The notes: generated by a model from the sequence alone, not told the origin. DNA of 64,000 bases from Pseudoalteromonas marina (GCF_000238335.3 NZ_AHCB03000010.1:124001-188000); one strand, 5' to 3'. Shown: positions 53,261 to 63,413, numbered from the stretch's first letter. Numbers and translations are program-made.

Positions 53261-53265
53261 TGGTA

Positions 53266-56200
53266 ATGAACATGATTGATAACGCAGTAAAAAGCAGTTT
53301 AACGGGCCGTATTCCGGTTATTATTTTTGTGTTATCAATTTTGTTTGGTCTGTTTGCTTTAAAACAAACGCCTCGCGAGGAAGAGCCGCAAATAGTGGTG
53401 CCTATGCTTGATATATATGTATCGGCTCCTAATGTAGAAGCGCCCGAAGTGACACGGTTGGTGACTCAGCCTCTTGAAAAGTTACTTTCCCAGCTCGGCG
53501 GTGTTGAACATATTTATTCAACCACACAAACTGGCGCTAGCGTGGTGACACTTAGGTTTGAGGTGGGGCATGATCGCGAACAAGCTATTTTAGATACCTA
53601 CGCCAAGCTTAATAGTTACCAGCATACAATGCCTTCTGTTATTAAAAATTGGCAAATTCGGCCCATTGAGGTCGATGATGTTCCCATTGTTATGCTTGGG
53701 CTGTACAGCAAAGATCCACAACTCTATAGCGATTACGAATTAACACGATTTGCAAACGAAATTGCGAGTGCTTTACAGCGTATTGAAAACACCAGCGAGG
53801 TAAAAGTGATTGCTGGGCGTAAACGCACGCTCACTATTAATTTAAATGCCAGCGCGTTGGCTGCTCACCAAACAACTATAAGCGATGTACTTTATGCATT
53901 AAGTGTATCTAATCAACTTACGCAACTAGGCAGTGTTGTAAATGGTCAGCAAAAAATAGCTTTGCAAGCGGGTGACGTTTTACGTAATAAGTCTGCAGTG
54001 GAGCAGCTTGTAGTAAATGTAGTAAACGGTAAGAGTGTTTACTTACTTGATATTGCAAGCGTGATTGACGGACCTGGCGAGAGCGAACATTACCAATGGC
54101 TTGCACAATCTTCTAATGCTCAACAGTTACCCATGGTCACATTAAGTGTGGCTAAGCAAACAGGCACGAATGCCGTGGCGATGGCAAACCATGTTCATCA
54201 AATGATGGCCGAGTTATCACGCACGCTTTTACCGCCAGAAGTGAGCTACTCGGTATTAAGAGATTACGGGCAAACCGCCAATGAAAAAGTAAATAATCTA
54301 ACATCAAGCTTGGTGTTTGCAGTATTTACGGTAGTGATATTTGTTGGGGTGTTTTTGGGCTGGCGACCCGCCATTGTTGTTGGATTAGCGGTGCCTATTT
54401 GCTATGGCATTACACTAGCACTGGATTTTGCGTTTGGGTATACCATTAACCGAGTAACGTTATTTGCACTTATTTTATCGTTAGGTTTATTGGTAGATGA
54501 CCCAATTACAGGCATTGATAATATAAGCCGCTTTTTAAATAAAAAAGGCAACAAAAAGCAGCAAATAGTTGGTGCAATGAGCGAAATTCGCGGTGCATTA
54601 CTTATGTCTACGTTAACGATTATGGTGGCATTTATTCCGCTGGCATTTATTACCGGCATGATGGGGCCATACATGGCACCTATGGCATTTAACGTTCCAA
54701 TCAGCGTGATGGTATCCACCATTGTGGCGTTTTTTGTAACGCCATGGCTTGCGATGAAGTTACTCAAGCCCAATACGGATACCCACACTGAAATTAAGCC
54801 CAAAATCAGTATTTATCAAACGCTATTAAGCCCACTGCTTGTCTCAAAGCAGCGCGCAAAATGGGTATTATGGGGTACATTAATTTTATTTATTATTAGC
54901 GCCATGCTGCCAGTGATGCGTTTAGTGCCTTTAAAGTTATTACCGTTTGATAATAAAAACGAGCTACAAGTATTAATAGACATGCCAGAGGGCACAAATT
55001 TAGAACGAACCGCAGCCTTTACCAAACAAGTGCAAACACTCACTTGGCAATTAAACGAAGTAAGTGAAATAGCAGCCTACGTTGGTAAGCCTTCAAGCAT
55101 GGATTTTAATGCCATGGTACGTGGCTATTATCGCCGTGAGGCGACACATTTAGCAGAGCTAAGAGTGTTATTGATTGATAAGTCTGAGCGCGAGCATCAA
55201 TCACATGCTGTGGTTATGCGCTTACGGAAACAGCTCGCACCTTTAGCAAAACAAGGCATAGTAATAAAAGTTGTTGAAGTGCCTCCTGGTCCGCCGGTAT
55301 TAAGTACTTTAGTTGCTGAGGTTTACCGAGATGATTTTGTTGATGAGCAAACTCATTACCAAGCAGCTAAACAATTAGCTGAACGTTTAAAGCAAGAGCC
55401 ACACGTAGTCGAAGTGGATACCTCTATGGTTGCACCTTCACCTTTACAGCGTTTTGTAACCGATAAGAGCAAAGCGGCAATCAGTGCAGTTTCTACTCAA
55501 AATATTGCTCAATCGTTAAGTGTTGCAACACAAGGTGAAACCATGGGTGTACTTTACGTAAGCTCTGAAACTGAGCCTGTTGATATTAAATTACAGTTAC
55601 CATACAGCGAGCGTAATCAAATTTCGCAATTACTCGCACTGCAAGTAAGGGGTGATAGAGACTTAGCTAAAACCAGTAATGAATTTGGCTTACAAAGTGC
55701 ACCTAGGCCATTAGTGTCGCTTTCAGAATTAGGTGAATTTACGCAACATCAGGTTGCTGACATCCGGGTTCGTAAAGATCAACGCGATGTAATTTATGTT
55801 ATGGCTGAGCTAAACGGGCGAACGCCAGCAGAGGTTATTGCAGACGTAAATGCTGATTTTAACGCCGAGCCTAACTATTTTGAAAAAACACCGTGGATAA
55901 ACCGCCACTTTTTTAATAATGGCGGTACTGCACCATGGCAATTCCCTAAAGGCACTCATGCCAACTTTAGTGGTGAGGGTGAGTGGCGTATTACCATAGA
56001 TGTGTTTAGGGATATGGGAATTGCATTTGCCTTTGCGCTTAGTGCCATATTTATTATTTTACGTGTTCAAACACAATCTGCGAGCTTGTCGCTAATTATT
56101 ATGTCGGCTATTCCGCTCACGGTGATAGGTATTATGCCAGGTTTTTGGTTATTAAATCAGTTTGGTGAACGTGCTATAGCTGGCGCTCCTGAGCCGGTAT

Positions 56201-56541
56201 TATTTACCGCCACAGCAATGATTGGGATGATTGCCCTTGCTGGTATTGTGGTACGTAATTCGCTTATTTTAGTCGAATTTATTAATCAAGCCCGAGGCCA
56301 AGGTATGGCTATAAAAGATGCGCTGGTTGCTGCTGGAACAGTGCGCATGCGCCCTGTATTACTAACCGCAGGCACGACTTTATTGGGTAACTTAGTAATC
56401 ACACTTGACCCGGTATTCAGCGGGCTCGCGATTGCGATAATTTTTGGTATTGTGGCGTCTACTGTATTTTCGTTATTTGTAGTGCCACTTGTTTATTATT
56501 TAGTGTTTGCAAGTTCAGAGGGTGAAGCGCATGCAGGGTAA
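53266..56541 (+). CDS. RND efflux pump permease
   Basis: An inner-membrane proton-driven transporter of 1,091 aa. The ATG at 53266 is preferred (AGGGG upstream) over a GTG 6 bp earlier. It has the RND double repeat: TM1 followed by a large periplasmic loop, TM2-6 at about 340-500, a second loop and TM8-12 at about 910-1080. The proton-relay Asp pair is in TM4 (GLLVDDPITGIDN). The second-half motifs (GMIALAGIVVRNSLILVEF and RMRPVLLTAGTT) are intact. It lacks a TolC gene nearby. It is in operon with the ArsR regulator and, unusually, precedes its membrane-fusion partner, overlapping it by 11 bp. The substrate is unknown. Confidence 0.92.
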   Translation: MNMIDNAVKSSLTGRIPVIIFVLSILFGLFALKQTPREEEPQIVVPMLDIYVSAPNVEAPEVTRLVTQPLEKLLSQLGGVEHIYSTTQTGASVVTLRFEVGHDREQAILDTYAKLNSYQHTMPSVIKNWQIRPIEVDDVPIVMLGLYSKDPQLYSDYELTRFANEIASALQRIENTSEVKVIAGRKRTLTINLNASALAAHQTTISDVLYALSVSNQLTQLGSVVNGQQKIALQAGDVLRNKSAVEQLVVNVVNGKSVYLLDIASVIDGPGESEHYQWLAQSSNAQQLPMVTLSVAKQTGTNAVAMANHVHQMMAELSRTLLPPEVSYSVLRDYGQTANEKVNNLTSSLVFAVFTVVIFVGVFLGWRPAIVVGLAVPICYGITLALDFAFGYTINRVTLFALILSLGLLVDDPITGIDNISRFLNKKGNKKQQIVGAMSEIRGALLMSTLTIMVAFIPLAFITGMMGPYMAPMAFNVPISVMVSTIVAFFVTPWLAMKLLKPNTDTHTEIKPKISIYQTLLSPLLVSKQRAKWVLWGTLILFIISAMLPVMRLVPLKLLPFDNKNELQVLIDMPEGTNLERTAAFTKQVQTLTWQLNEVSEIAAYVGKPSSMDFNAMVRGYYRREATHLAELRVLLIDKSEREHQSHAVVMRLRKQLAPLAKQGIVIKVVEVPPGPPVLSTLVAEVYRDDFVDEQTHYQAAKQLAERLKQEPHVVEVDTSMVAPSPLQRFVTDKSKAAISAVSTQNIAQSLSVATQGETMGVLYVSSETEPVDIKLQLPYSERNQISQLLALQVRGDRDLAKTSNEFGLQSAPRPLVSLSELGEFTQHQVADIRVRKDQRDVIYVMAELNGRTPAEVIADVNADFNAEPNYFEKTPWINRHFFNNGGTAPWQFPKGTHANFSGEGEWRITIDVFRDMGIAFAFALSAIFIILRVQTQSASLSLIIMSAIPLTVIGIMPGFWLLNQFGERAIAGAPEPVLFTATAMIGMIALAGIVVRNSLILVEFINQARGQGMAIKDALVAAGTVRMRPVLLTAGTTLLGNLVITLDPVFSGLAIAIIFGIVASTVFSLFVVPLVYYLVFASSEGEAHAG

Positions 56542-57604
56542 ATCAAAACTAATCGGCGCTTTAATCGCTTTATTGGTAATTATTATGGCTGTGCTTTACA
56601 TGGCAGGCAGCTTTTCTGACCAACAAGCTGCTGGTTTAAAAGAATCACAACAAAGTAATTATCAAGGTGAGCGAGTCACCATTGCGCTGCAAAGCATCAC
56701 CGGTATTGAGCAGGTACCGGGTAGTGTAATTGCAAAACAAAATACGCAAATTTCATCAAATGTTATGGCGCAGGTGGAGCAGCTAAAAGTACGAGCGGGC
56801 GATATGGTCACTAAAGGCGATTTACTTATTACCCTCAAGCAAGATGATTTTAAAGCGGCGTTAGCACAAAGCGACGCGAATATTAACGCGGTGAAAGCAT
56901 CGTTGACGCAAGCTCAAAAGCAATTAGTTAGAATGAGTGATTTAAATGCGAAGGGGTTGGTGCCTGTTAGTGAATTGGATGAGGCTAAGGCTAAATTTGA
57001 TAATCTCACTGCTAATTTAGCCGCCGCTCAGCAGCAACAAGCACAAGCAAAAGTGGCGCTAAATTATACTCAAATTATAGCGCCTATTTCAGGGGTTGTG
57101 GTTGAGCGTTTAACCGAGCCCGGCGACACCGCCACTCCGGGCAAGCCACTTATTACAGTGTATAACCCATTGCAATTACAGCTCGAATTTAATGTGCGTG
57201 AACAACAAGCTGTAAAATTAAAACTCGGAGATAGCTTAAATGTGGCCCTTCCATCTTTGGCAATAACAACACCTGCCGTAGTAAGTGAGATTGTCCCTGT
57301 TGCCGACAATAGCGCGCGTAGCTTGCTTATTCGCCTAGATACGAATGCACAGTTAGGGTTAATTCCTGGGCTTTACGCACAGTTGCAGTTACCTACAAAA
57401 AGCGCTCAAGGTATTTTAATTGAGCCAAGTTGGGTACATGAGTTTGGGCAATTAAACATGGTGTATGTACTAGAAAACGAAACGCCAGTTAAACGTTTCG
57501 TAAGGTTAGGTACAATGGTTAATAACAAACAACATGTAATTGCTGGCCTTAAAGAGGGAGATATTCTTGCTATTGATTATTCCCCCTTGCACGGGATTAA
57601 ATAA
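56531..57604 (+). CDS. RND efflux membrane-fusion (periplasmic adaptor) protein
   Basis: 357 aa from the ATG at 56531 (AGGGTGAA upstream), which overlaps the pump's end. An N-terminal TM anchor (about 7-26) has no lipobox. The barrel-sandwich/lipoyl halves are VEQLKVRAGDMVTKGDLLITL and IIAPISGVVVERLTEPGDTATPGKPL. An alpha-helical hairpin (about 100-170) is Gln/Ala rich, and a beta-barrel and membrane-proximal domain follow. It links the RND permease to an outer-membrane channel encoded elsewhere. Its 3' end overlaps the convergent nitroreductase gene by 8 bp. Confidence 0.92.
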   Translation: MQGKSKLIGALIALLVIIMAVLYMAGSFSDQQAAGLKESQQSNYQGERVTIALQSITGIEQVPGSVIAKQNTQISSNVMAQVEQLKVRAGDMVTKGDLLITLKQDDFKAALAQSDANINAVKASLTQAQKQLVRMSDLNAKGLVPVSELDEAKAKFDNLTANLAAAQQQQAQAKVALNYTQIIAPISGVVVERLTEPGDTATPGKPLITVYNPLQLQLEFNVREQQAVKLKLGDSLNVALPSLAITTPAVVSEIVPVADNSARSLLIRLDTNAQLGLIPGLYAQLQLPTKSAQGILIEPSWVHEFGQLNMVYVLENETPVKRFVRLGTMVNNKQHVIAGLKEGDILAIDYSPLHGIK

Positions 57605-58274
57605 AACTGGCTATTTCATCAATCGATTTTTTATCTAGTGCATGCATTGGTACTGTTGCATGCTCATCCGGATAGCCTGCAATTAATAGCATATAAGGGC
57701 GCTCGTTATCTTTATCGCGGCCACAAATGTCTGTTAAAAAGCTCATAGGTTTTGGGGTGTGAGTAAGCGTTGCAAGGCCTGCTCGGTGCAGAGCTTGTAT
57801 TAAAAACCCCGTTGCTAACCCAACAGACTCATGCACATAGTAATTTGTATTTTTATCGTCAGTACTCACGCCGCCCTTTTTTTGACTAAACACAGCAATA
57901 AGCCAAGGTGCATGCTCTAAGTAGGGTTTGTTCGCGTCAGTCCCTAATGGTTTTAATGCATCCAGCCACTCCTCGCCTGCTCGCCCTTCGTAAAAAGAGC
58001 GCTCTAGCTTTTCAGCCGCGTCGCGTATTTGTTTTTTTACATCGCTACTGTTAATAGCCACAAAATGCCAAGGCTGGTGGTTTGCACCACTAGGTGCTGT
58101 ACCCGCTGCTTTTATACAGGTTTCGATAATCTCTTTTGGCACTGGGCGGTCACTAAAACTGCGAATGCTATGGCGGCGCTGGCTTGTTTGTAAAAATTCA
58201 TTTGCACGGGCTAACATTTCATCGTGTGAGTATTCTATAAAATCGGTCAATGGCTGGTTTTTATGTTCTTGCAT
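57597..58274 (-). CDS. Nitroreductase-family flavoprotein
   Basis: 225 aa, an FMN-dependent oxidoreductase of the nitroreductase superfamily. The FMN phosphate motif RRHSIRSFSDRPVP and AAGTAPSGANHQPWHF are at the N-terminal half. GLATGFLIQALHRAGLATLTHTP is the helix that packs on FMN. The C-terminus has MLLIAGYPDE. Length and the GANHQPWHF motif resemble the group that includes iodotyrosine deiodinase-like bacterial proteins; the substrate is not provable. It is monocistronic, convergent with the efflux adaptor gene. Confidence 0.9.
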   Translation of the reverse strand: MQEHKNQPLTDFIEYSHDEMLARANEFLQTSQRRHSIRSFSDRPVPKEIIETCIKAAGTAPSGANHQPWHFVAINSSDVKKQIRDAAEKLERSFYEGRAGEEWLDALKPLGTDANKPYLEHAPWLIAVFSQKKGGVSTDDKNTNYYVHESVGLATGFLIQALHRAGLATLTHTPKPMSFLTDICGRDKDNERPYMLLIAGYPDEHATVPMHALDKKSIDEIASFI

Positions 58275-58461
58275 GGCTTTTCGCTTCTTATCAATAGTGT
58301 GTGGTTTTTATACCCAGAGGCTCACTTCTTAGCAAGTGTTATTAGAGTGTGTTGCTGTTTATTTATTGTTACAAAGTTGGCCACAGCGTAACTTATGTTC
58401 CCGTTTTTAATGTGGTATAAAACAGTATAAAAATAATACTTACAATTCAAGGAAGTAAAAA

Positions 58462-59343
58462 ATGCTATCAATAACAGGGTTATCAAAAACCTACGACAAC
58501 GGCGTGCACGCTCTGCAAGGTGTTGATTTATCAATAGGTAAAGGCATGTTTGGGCTACTTGGGCCAAATGGTGCCGGGAAGTCATCGCTAATGCGCACTA
58601 TTGCAACGTTACAATCTGCCAACGCGGGGGCAATTACCTTTGATGGTATTGATGTATTTAAAGACCCACAAGCACTGCGCCAACGTTTAGGTTACCTTCC
58701 GCAAGATTTTGGTGTTTATTCGCGTGTTAGTGCTTACGACTTGCTAGACCATATGGCTGTTTTAAAGGGGATTCATAATAAAAGGGAGCGTAAAGAGTCG
58801 GTTGAAGGCCTACTAGCACACACTAATTTATATCAACATCGCTCAAAAGCGGTAAGTGGCTTTTCGGGCGGGATGCGCCAGCGTTTTGGTATTGCTCAAG
58901 CGTTATTGGGCGACCCTGATTTACTAATCGTTGATGAGCCAACCGCAGGGCTAGACCCTGAAGAGCGAAATCGCTTTCATAACTTGTTAGTAAGCTTAGG
59001 CGAGCAAAAAGTCGTTATATTATCAACCCACATAGTAGAAGATGTGGCTGAACTATGCCCTAATATGGCGGTACTGGCTGGTGGTAAAATTTTATTAGAG
59101 GGTAACCCGATTGCCCTCACCGACAAGCTGCAAGGCCAAATTTGGCGCAAAGCCATGAGCCAAGAAGAAGCGCAAGAGCTTGAGCCACAGCTACCTGTTA
59201 TTTCTAAACGCTTATTTGCTGGGCAAACCATATTGCATGTATTAGCGGAACAAGCCCCTGAAGGTTTTCAATCAAGCCATGCAAACCTAGAAGACGTGTA
59301 CTTTTCTACTTTGCTCAATCATCGTAATAGCCAAGTAGCATAA
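58462..59343 (+). CDS. ABC transporter ATP-binding protein
   Basis: 293 aa, a cytoplasmic ATPase with Walker A GPNGAGKSSL, Q-loop LGYLPQDFG, signature FSGGMRQRFG, Walker B LLIVDEPTAGLDPEE and H-loop VILSTHIVED. An extended C-terminal region (about 220-293) follows. AAGGA precedes the ATG. It pairs with the permease-peptidase fusion gene 9 bp downstream, as usual for this transporter type in Bacteroidetes and gammaproteobacteria. Confidence 0.92.
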   Translation: MLSITGLSKTYDNGVHALQGVDLSIGKGMFGLLGPNGAGKSSLMRTIATLQSANAGAITFDGIDVFKDPQALRQRLGYLPQDFGVYSRVSAYDLLDHMAVLKGIHNKRERKESVEGLLAHTNLYQHRSKAVSGFSGGMRQRFGIAQALLGDPDLLIVDEPTAGLDPEERNRFHNLLVSLGEQKVVILSTHIVEDVAELCPNMAVLAGGKILLEGNPIALTDKLQGQIWRKAMSQEEAQELEPQLPVISKRLFAGQTILHVLAEQAPEGFQSSHANLEDVYFSTLLNHRNSQVA

Positions 59344-59352
59344 GGAGGCGTT

Positions 59353-62300
59353 ATGTTTTTTAATATGCTCGCGTTTGAGCTGCGCTATTTTGTGCGCCAG
59401 CCCTCGTTTTATATCATTTCATTAATGTTCTTTTTTATGGCGTTTTTTATCAGCTCTTCTAGCAAATTTCCGCTAGGCGGCGCTAATGTACATATGAATT
59501 CGCCTTTTTCAATTATGATGTTGACCATTACATTTTGTGTATTTGCGATGTTTTTGGTAGTTAACTTTGTTGCCAGCTCCGCTATTAGAAATAGTGAAAC
59601 TAAAATGGATGAACTGGTTTTTAGTAAGCCTGTTAATCCTGTCCCTTATCAAACTGGGCGCTTTTTTGGTGCTTACTTAGTGGTGCTGGTTGTATTTTTA
59701 ACCGTGCCTTTAGGAGTACTTTTAGGGTCGCAGTTTGGCTTATCAGTTGGATGGCTCGATAGTGAGCTAGTGGGTCCAAATAAGTTTGTGTATTACGCTG
59801 CACCTTATTTTTATATTGCAGTACCCAGTTTGCTGGTGCTTTCGGCTATTTTTAACAGTGTGGCTGTCTATTTTAAAACGATGATGTCGGTGTATGTCGC
59901 AGCCGTTGTTATTTTTATCGCCTATCAAATAGCCAGTGCTTATTTTGATGATTTAGCATTTAGAAATATAGTTGTTTACGCCGACCCATTTGGCTTGGGG
60001 TCTTTAATTGATTTGACGCGTTACTGGACTGTGAGTGATAAAAACACAGAAGTGCTAACCCTCACAGGTGACCTTTTAGTTAACCGTATATTGTGGGTGG
60101 CAATCAGTATTACAATGTTTTTTGGTCTTGGAAAGCTAAGCAACCGCATAGTAATTAAAAAACAGCAAAAACAATTTAAAGTCTCTGCTTTTGTTCAAAA
60201 TAAACAAGCTGCACTTATCAACAGTGCTAAAAATTATAAATCAGCGGGGGTTAGTACTCCATCTCAGCTAATAATGCGCAGTATATTCGAACTTAAACAA
60301 GTTATATTTAGTGCTCCTTTTATGATTTTAGCGGGTGTAAGTATTGTAACGCTTATGATCCCGCTGTTTGCGCCCATAGGCGCTTACGGCACAACTAACT
60401 GGCCGATCACCGCGAATATGGTAAATATTATTAGCGGTATTTCTGGTTTATTTTTGTTTGTTATTATCGCTTTTTATAGTGCAGAACTTGTATGGCGCGA
60501 ACGTCAAAGTGGTATGGGCGATATTGTTGATAGCTTTCCTGTGCATAACAGTGTTTTTTGGGTATCAAAAATACTGGCGTTAATCACGGCTATTTCAGGC
60601 TTGTTTATTGTTGGAATGATACTAACAATCACAGTGCAGTTATTTAAAGGGCAATTTAATTTAGAGTTGGGGCAGTATTTATTCAGGATTGTTTATTTAT
60701 CGCTTTTACCATTGATTATGCTGACGGTGCTTGCCTTCTTTTTACAAATTATTAGCCCAAATAAATACGTAGGGATGGGTTTGTTTATTCTTTATTACAT
60801 TGCCCAAATCGTAATGGATTCTTATGGATTTGAACACCATATGTATCATTTTTCGAAAAGCAGCAGCGTACCGTACTCTGATATAAACGGTTATGGACAC
60901 TTTTTGGAAGCAGCGCATTGGTACACATTGTATTGGGGCGCGTTAAGTCTTGTTTTGGCTATTGTAGGATTTGCGTTATGGCATAGAGGACCTTCACAAA
61001 CACTACGTACACGACTGTCTCTGCTTCGTTATAATATGTCGTTAAAGGGGCAAGTAATTGTTTGTGTTAGTGCACTGGTGTTTGTTGGTGCAGGTTATAA
61101 CATTTATCACAATACGCGTGTTTTAAACGAATTTATCACAAGCGATGCGTTTCAAGACAAGCAAGTAAGCTATGAAAAACAGTTTGCACAATATAAAGAT
61201 TTAGCAGTGCCTATGGTGACCGATGTTGACTTAACTGTTGATATTTACCCTAAAAAGCGTGCTTTAAGTGCAGTTGCAAAAATTAAGTTTACTAATACAT
61301 CTAATGAGCCAATTTCGCGAGTATTGATCACCTCACCGCAACACGCCAAAAGCTGGGATGTAACGATGGCTGGCGGTAAAATTGTTGAAAAATTACCAGC
61401 GCTTTATTCTGCATGGTTTGAATTTGATCAGCCCCTTATGCCAGACGAGGTAAGAGAAGGGCAGCTGTCTGTCACTCGCGAGCATACAGGCTTTACCGAT
61501 AGTGGCTCCGATACACAGTTAGTGGCTAATGGTACGTTTATTAATAATTGGGAGCTTTTTCCTAACTTCGGGTACAACCGTGGTTTACAGGTGGCTGATA
61601 AATTTAAGCGCCGTAAACATGGCTTACCAGAGCTAGAACGAGCAAATAAACTTGAAGATAGCCAGTACTATACACAAAGTGATTTTGGTCAAGCTACTGG
61701 GTTTATTAACTTTAGGGCCAGGGTAACGACCGATGAATCGCAATTTGCGATTACACCTGGTTATTTACAAAGTGAAAGCGTAAAAGATGGGCGCCGAACC
61801 TTTGTTTATGAAATGGATGCACCTATTATAAATTTTTATGCGGTGCAGTCGGCTGAATTGGAAAGTAAAAAGGTTGAGCATAATGGTGTAAATATTGAGG
61901 TTTATTTCCATAAAAGTCATGCGTGGAATGTTGACCGCATGATTGAATCGGTTCAAGACTCGATAGATTATTTTACACAAGCATTTGGCCCCTATCAGCA
62001 TAAGCAATTACGTATTATTGAATTTCCTCGCTATCGCTCATTTGCGCAAAGTTTTGCTAATACTGTTCCTTATTCAGAAAGCATTGGTTTTGTTACAGAC
62101 TCAAGGGATGAAAGTAAAATTGACCTGCCTTATTACGTAACTGCACACGAAGTAGCGCATCAATGGTGGGGTCATCAAGTATCAGGCGCCAATGTAGAGG
62201 GGAGTGAAGTTATGTCCGAAACGCTTTCACAATACAGTGCGCTTATGGTGCTTGAAAAACGCTTTGGCCCAGAAAAGCTACGTAAGTTTTTAAAATACGA

Positions 62301-62931
62301 GCTAGATAGGTACTTAATGGGCCGCACTGGAGAAGCGTTTGAAGAGATGCCACTATATAAAACCCAGGCTCAGCAATACCTTCATTACAATAAAGGATCT
62401 GTTGTTATGATGGCGATTTATGATCGCCTAGGTGAAAAACGCCTAAACGCTGCACTTAAGGCATTTTTAAATGAGTTTAGATATCAGTCAACGCCATACC
62501 CAACAACACTTGATTTACTAAGTTATTTAAAACAAGACGCAACCCAAGCTGAGCAAAACTTTATTGACGATCAGTTTAAATATATCACTTTGTATGAGCT
62601 GGAAATGAAAGAGGTTTCGATTTCAGACGAAGCCGACAGTGAGGGCTTTTACAGTGTTACGTTAAACGTTGAAGCTGTTAAGCAACGTGCTGATGGTCAA
62701 GGTGAAGAAACAGAACAGCCACTCGATGAGTTAATTGATATTGTGTTGTTTAGTGACGATCCTGAAAATCTACTCGCTGAAGATTTTGTGATTTACTCAC
62801 AAAAACATCAAATAGTAACGGGTACTAATATTATTGAGTTAAAGGTAAAAGAAAAACCTTTATTTGCAGGGGTAGATCCGTACGTAAAACTGGTTGATAA
62901 AGACAATGTAAATAATTTGGCTAAGTTTTAA
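59353..62931 (+). CDS. ABC-2-type permease fused to an M1-family (gluzincin) metallopeptidase
   Basis: A 1,192-aa inner-membrane fusion. Residues about 1-600 form an ABC-2-type permease with about 12 hydrophobic segments in two blocks (about 10-260 and 320-560) plus one before the periplasmic part (about 575). Residues about 620-1,192 are an M1-like aminopeptidase region with the zinc motif HEVAHQWWGH (H932, E933, H936) and a likely third ligand E956 in MSETLSQYSALM. The classical GxMEN exopeptidase motif is not apparent; PYSESIGFV occupies its place. It works with the ATPase upstream, and AAGGAGG precedes the ATG. Role suggested: moving peptides or modifying envelope proteins; unproven. Confidence 0.88.
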   Translation: MFFNMLAFELRYFVRQPSFYIISLMFFFMAFFISSSSKFPLGGANVHMNSPFSIMMLTITFCVFAMFLVVNFVASSAIRNSETKMDELVFSKPVNPVPYQTGRFFGAYLVVLVVFLTVPLGVLLGSQFGLSVGWLDSELVGPNKFVYYAAPYFYIAVPSLLVLSAIFNSVAVYFKTMMSVYVAAVVIFIAYQIASAYFDDLAFRNIVVYADPFGLGSLIDLTRYWTVSDKNTEVLTLTGDLLVNRILWVAISITMFFGLGKLSNRIVIKKQQKQFKVSAFVQNKQAALINSAKNYKSAGVSTPSQLIMRSIFELKQVIFSAPFMILAGVSIVTLMIPLFAPIGAYGTTNWPITANMVNIISGISGLFLFVIIAFYSAELVWRERQSGMGDIVDSFPVHNSVFWVSKILALITAISGLFIVGMILTITVQLFKGQFNLELGQYLFRIVYLSLLPLIMLTVLAFFLQIISPNKYVGMGLFILYYIAQIVMDSYGFEHHMYHFSKSSSVPYSDINGYGHFLEAAHWYTLYWGALSLVLAIVGFALWHRGPSQTLRTRLSLLRYNMSLKGQVIVCVSALVFVGAGYNIYHNTRVLNEFITSDAFQDKQVSYEKQFAQYKDLAVPMVTDVDLTVDIYPKKRALSAVAKIKFTNTSNEPISRVLITSPQHAKSWDVTMAGGKIVEKLPALYSAWFEFDQPLMPDEVREGQLSVTREHTGFTDSGSDTQLVANGTFINNWELFPNFGYNRGLQVADKFKRRKHGLPELERANKLEDSQYYTQSDFGQATGFINFRARVTTDESQFAITPGYLQSESVKDGRRTFVYEMDAPIINFYAVQSAELESKKVEHNGVNIEVYFHKSHAWNVDRMIESVQDSIDYFTQAFGPYQHKQLRIIEFPRYRSFAQSFANTVPYSESIGFVTDSRDESKIDLPYYVTAHEVAHQWWGHQVSGANVEGSEVMSETLSQYSALMVLEKRFGPEKLRKFLKYELDRYLMGRTGEAFEEMPLYKTQAQQYLHYNKGSVVMMAIYDRLGEKRLNAALKAFLNEFRYQSTPYPTTLDLLSYLKQDATQAEQNFIDDQFKYITLYELEMKEVSISDEADSEGFYSVTLNVEAVKQRADGQGEETEQPLDELIDIVLFSDDPENLLAEDFVIYSQKHQIVTGTNIIELKVKEKPLFAGVDPYVKLVDKDNVNNLAKF

Positions 62932-62952
62932 TAGCTGAAACTAAACTTACTC

Positions 62953-62980
62953 AAAGGCCGCAATTTTGCGGCCTTTTTTG
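62953..62980 (+). terminator. Terminator after the ABC-peptidase operon
   Basis: Stem AAAGGCCGCA / TGCGGCCTTT with a 4-base loop and a T run after it. Confidence 0.93.
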
Positions 62981-63101
62981 TGTAAAAAACTGTTTGAAAT
63001 CTGTAAGGTTGGCTACATTTTTCGCACAGCTTTTTACTCATTATTTTACTGGTTTACTGTAAAGTTTATTTACTGAAAGTAAGTACCAAGTAAGGACAAA
63101 C

Positions 63102-63413
63102 ATGAAATCATTAATAATGGGGTTTGTAGTATTAGGCTTAAGCGCCTGTTCTGCGGTTACCATACAGCCACACGCTATCGCAAAAATTACAAGTAAAGCG
63201 ACCTACGAAGATAGCCGTCCATTTTATTTATGGGGATTAGTAGGAGAGGAACGTGTAGATGTAAAACAGATTTGTACAGATACACAAGCGGCTCAAATGC
63301 AGTCGCAACAAACATTTAGCGATGGTGCGTTGGGTTTAATTACGCTAGGCATTTATTCACCACATACCATAAAGGTATGGTGTGAAGAGCAAAATACGCA
63401 GGAGGCGTTATGA
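63102..63413 (+). CDS. Small Bor-like lipoprotein (first of two)
   Basis: 103 aa. Signal peptide and lipobox GLSAC (Cys at about 16). The mature part, with FYLWGLVGEERVDVKQICTD, SQQTFSDGALGLITLGIYSPHTIKVWC, has the layout of Bor/Iss-type outer-membrane lipoproteins (family from memory). Two further cysteines may pair. AAGGA precedes the ATG. Its stop overlaps the start of a second lipoprotein gene of the same shape by 4 bp. Confidence 0.8.
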   Translation: MKSLIMGFVVLGLSACSAVTIQPHAIAKITSKATYEDSRPFYLWGLVGEERVDVKQICTDTQAAQMQSQQTFSDGALGLITLGIYSPHTIKVWCEEQNTQEAL

